A DNA stretch of 64,000 nucleotides from Rhodanobacter thiooxydans. GTDB lineage: Bacteria; Pseudomonadota; Gammaproteobacteria; Xanthomonadales; Rhodanobacteraceae. Within the stretch, counting starts at the first letter, position 1. Each line of letters opens with the position of its first letter. Below, in pieces: positions 63,244 to 64,000 of this stretch. Both the position numbers and the translations under genes were made by a program. The notes under the pieces are model-generated. The model saw only the letters and a program-made list of their open reading frames with translations. It was not told where the DNA came from and did no database searches. Location of the stretch: NCBI RefSeq assembly GCF_030291135.1, contig NZ_CP127409.1, forward strand, positions 3,452,422 to 3,516,421, in the 5' to 3' direction.

Positions 63244-63648
63244 TCAACGCCCGATTGTGGTGGTGTCGCCGGCGGGCTTCAATGGCCCGGAGCTCGCGGC
63301 ATGGCTGGCCAGCAATTTCTTCCACAGGCCGTCGAGCTCGATCAGCAGTTGTGGCCCGGGTACGCCGGCGGCCTGTTCGCGCGCCATCACCATCATGTCG
63401 ACCGCCGGCAGCTGGTGGCGCACGCGCCGGAACGACTCGCGCAGCAACCGCTTGATCCGGTTGCGCTCGACCGCCCGCTTGGAGACGCGCTTGGAAATCG
63501 CCAGGCCGAGCCGGGCATGGCCAAGCTCGTTGTCGCGGTAGCGCATATGAAAACAGCGGCCGCCTGCGCGTCCGCTGCTGGTCCGCAAGGCGGCGAAGTC
63601 ACCCGGCCGACGTAGCCGCGCTTCGCGCGGCAGCACGGCGCTGGACAT
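63244..63648 (-). CDS. rnpA: Ribonuclease P protein component RnpA
   Basis: A 134-residue basic protein that assists RNase P RNA in tRNA 5' maturation. The signature is RLGLAISKRVSKRAVERNRI followed by KRLLRESFRR, with an N-terminal LRRPGDFAALRT. It is directly downstream of rpmH. The usual yidD gene between rnpA and yidC is missing: the gap is only 64 bases. Confidence 0.95.
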   Translation of the reverse strand: MSSAVLPREARLRRPGDFAALRTSSGRAGGRCFHMRYRDNELGHARLGLAISKRVSKRAVERNRIKRLLRESFRRVRHQLPAVDMMVMAREQAAGVPGPQLLIELDGLWKKLLASHAASSGPLKPAGDTTTIGR

Positions 63649-63662
63649 GACGCTCGTGCCGA

Positions 63663-63797
63663 TTACGGGATCAGGCGCTTGCGGCCCTTGGCGCGACGGG
63701 CGTTGAGGACTTTGCGGCCGTCGGCGGTGGCCATACGGGCACGGAAACCGTGCGTGCGAGCGCGCTTGAGCTTGCTGGGCTGGAAGGTCCGCTTCAT
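63663..63797 (-). CDS. rpmH: 50S ribosomal protein L34
   Basis: A 44-residue ribosomal protein: [20 protein letters not shown], then [20 protein letters not shown] and RLIP. It is slightly shorter at the C-terminus than the common 44-46-residue forms, but all conserved residues are present. It is the first gene left of the origin-like region, as in most gammaproteobacteria. Confidence 0.97.
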   Translation of the reverse strand: MKRTFQPSKLKRARTHGFRARMATADGRKVLNARRAKGRKRLIP

Positions 63798-63815
63798 GGC
63801 TTACTCCGAAGGGAA

Positions 63816-63915
63816 TGTGGATAAAAAGGTTGGAAAGTATGTGGGGTAGCCGCTGCTGCTGTCAAATGGCGGGGAAAGCCATCTGCGCGCGCCCTGTGGA
63901 TACCCGTGTGGATAT
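63816..63915. promoter_or_regulatory. Cluster of DnaA boxes, likely part of oriC
   Basis: A perfect DnaA box TGTGGATAA lies at 63816-63824 (consensus TTATCCACA on the other strand), with near-matches TGTGGATAC at 63895-63903 and TGTGGATAT at 63907-63915. All are in one orientation in the rpmH-side intergenic region where dnaA is expected to begin just beyond the window. This supports the replication origin being here; the remainder is cut off. Confidence 0.75.
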
Positions 63916-64000
63916 GTGGCGGTCGGAGGCGCGGGGGAGGCTGCTAGACTAGCCCATCACCCCGCGCGCAAGCGCTTCCAAGCCGTGGTTGATTTTATTC

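Overview
The window looks like a gammaproteobacterial chromosome of the Xanthomonadales (Lysobacterales), most likely Rhodanobacteraceae (Rhodanobacter/Dyella/Frateuria-like). This is inferred from the high-GC coding style, the xanthomonad-type copLAB genes, the DUF484-XerC-HslVU and MnmE-YidC-RnpA-RpmH order beside a cluster of DnaA boxes, and a heavy-metal load typical of contaminated-site isolates. No rRNA, tRNA or CRISPR array was seen.

Positions 1 to about 44,000 form a mosaic accessory island for metal resistance. It opens with the end of a recombinase triplet (1-2182), an XRE regulator and an orphan protein with a HEPN-type R-x4-H motif. A metal transport block follows: a cytochrome c/FTR1 iron permease, three CDF-family proteins, a PAP2 phosphatase, and a czcCBA-like RND pump ending in a PII-like gene (2.9-15.4 kb). 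Next come an ArsC-like gene lacking its catalytic cysteine and a scar made of two gene remnants. The mercury operon runs 16.1-20.4 kb (merR, a frame-broken gene, merT, merP, merC, a 33-residue double-cysteine peptide, merA), followed by a second flavoprotein disulfide reductase. A thiol-redox module sits at 22-25.4 kb (MFS transporter, CcdA-like protein, two CxxC mini-proteins, a MerR-type regulator and a MerR-type promoter). Copper functions fill 26.3-41.2 kb: cusCBAF, a copper P-type ATPase, then copL-copA-copB-cytochrome c-DUF411 coupled by 4-base overlaps, and a Met/His-rich periplasmic protein. The island ends with a divergent pair: an ADP-ribosylglycohydrolase/phosphatase fusion and an unrecognised protein.

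From 44.1 kb to the end the sequence is core chromosome near the replication origin: aroE, a RimK-type ATP-grasp ligase divergent from a GNAT acetyltransferase, a mevalonate operon, lptM-dapF-DUF484-xerC, hslVU, ribokinase, mnmE, yidC, rnpA, rpmH, and an origin-like region with DnaA boxes. The mevalonate operon is mvaD, phosphomevalonate kinase, an HMG-CoA reductase/mevalonate kinase fusion, and idi.

Most island genes are on the minus strand in tightly coupled ATGA operons, consistent with co-expressed envelope-spanning efflux and periplasmic detoxification. The most noteworthy items are the HMGR-mevalonate kinase fusion operon behind a perfect 30-bp palindrome, the ADP-ribosylglycohydrolase/phosphatase fusion that has lost its Asp-Asp metal ligands, the MerR-controlled thiol-relay cassette, and the mer microprotein.
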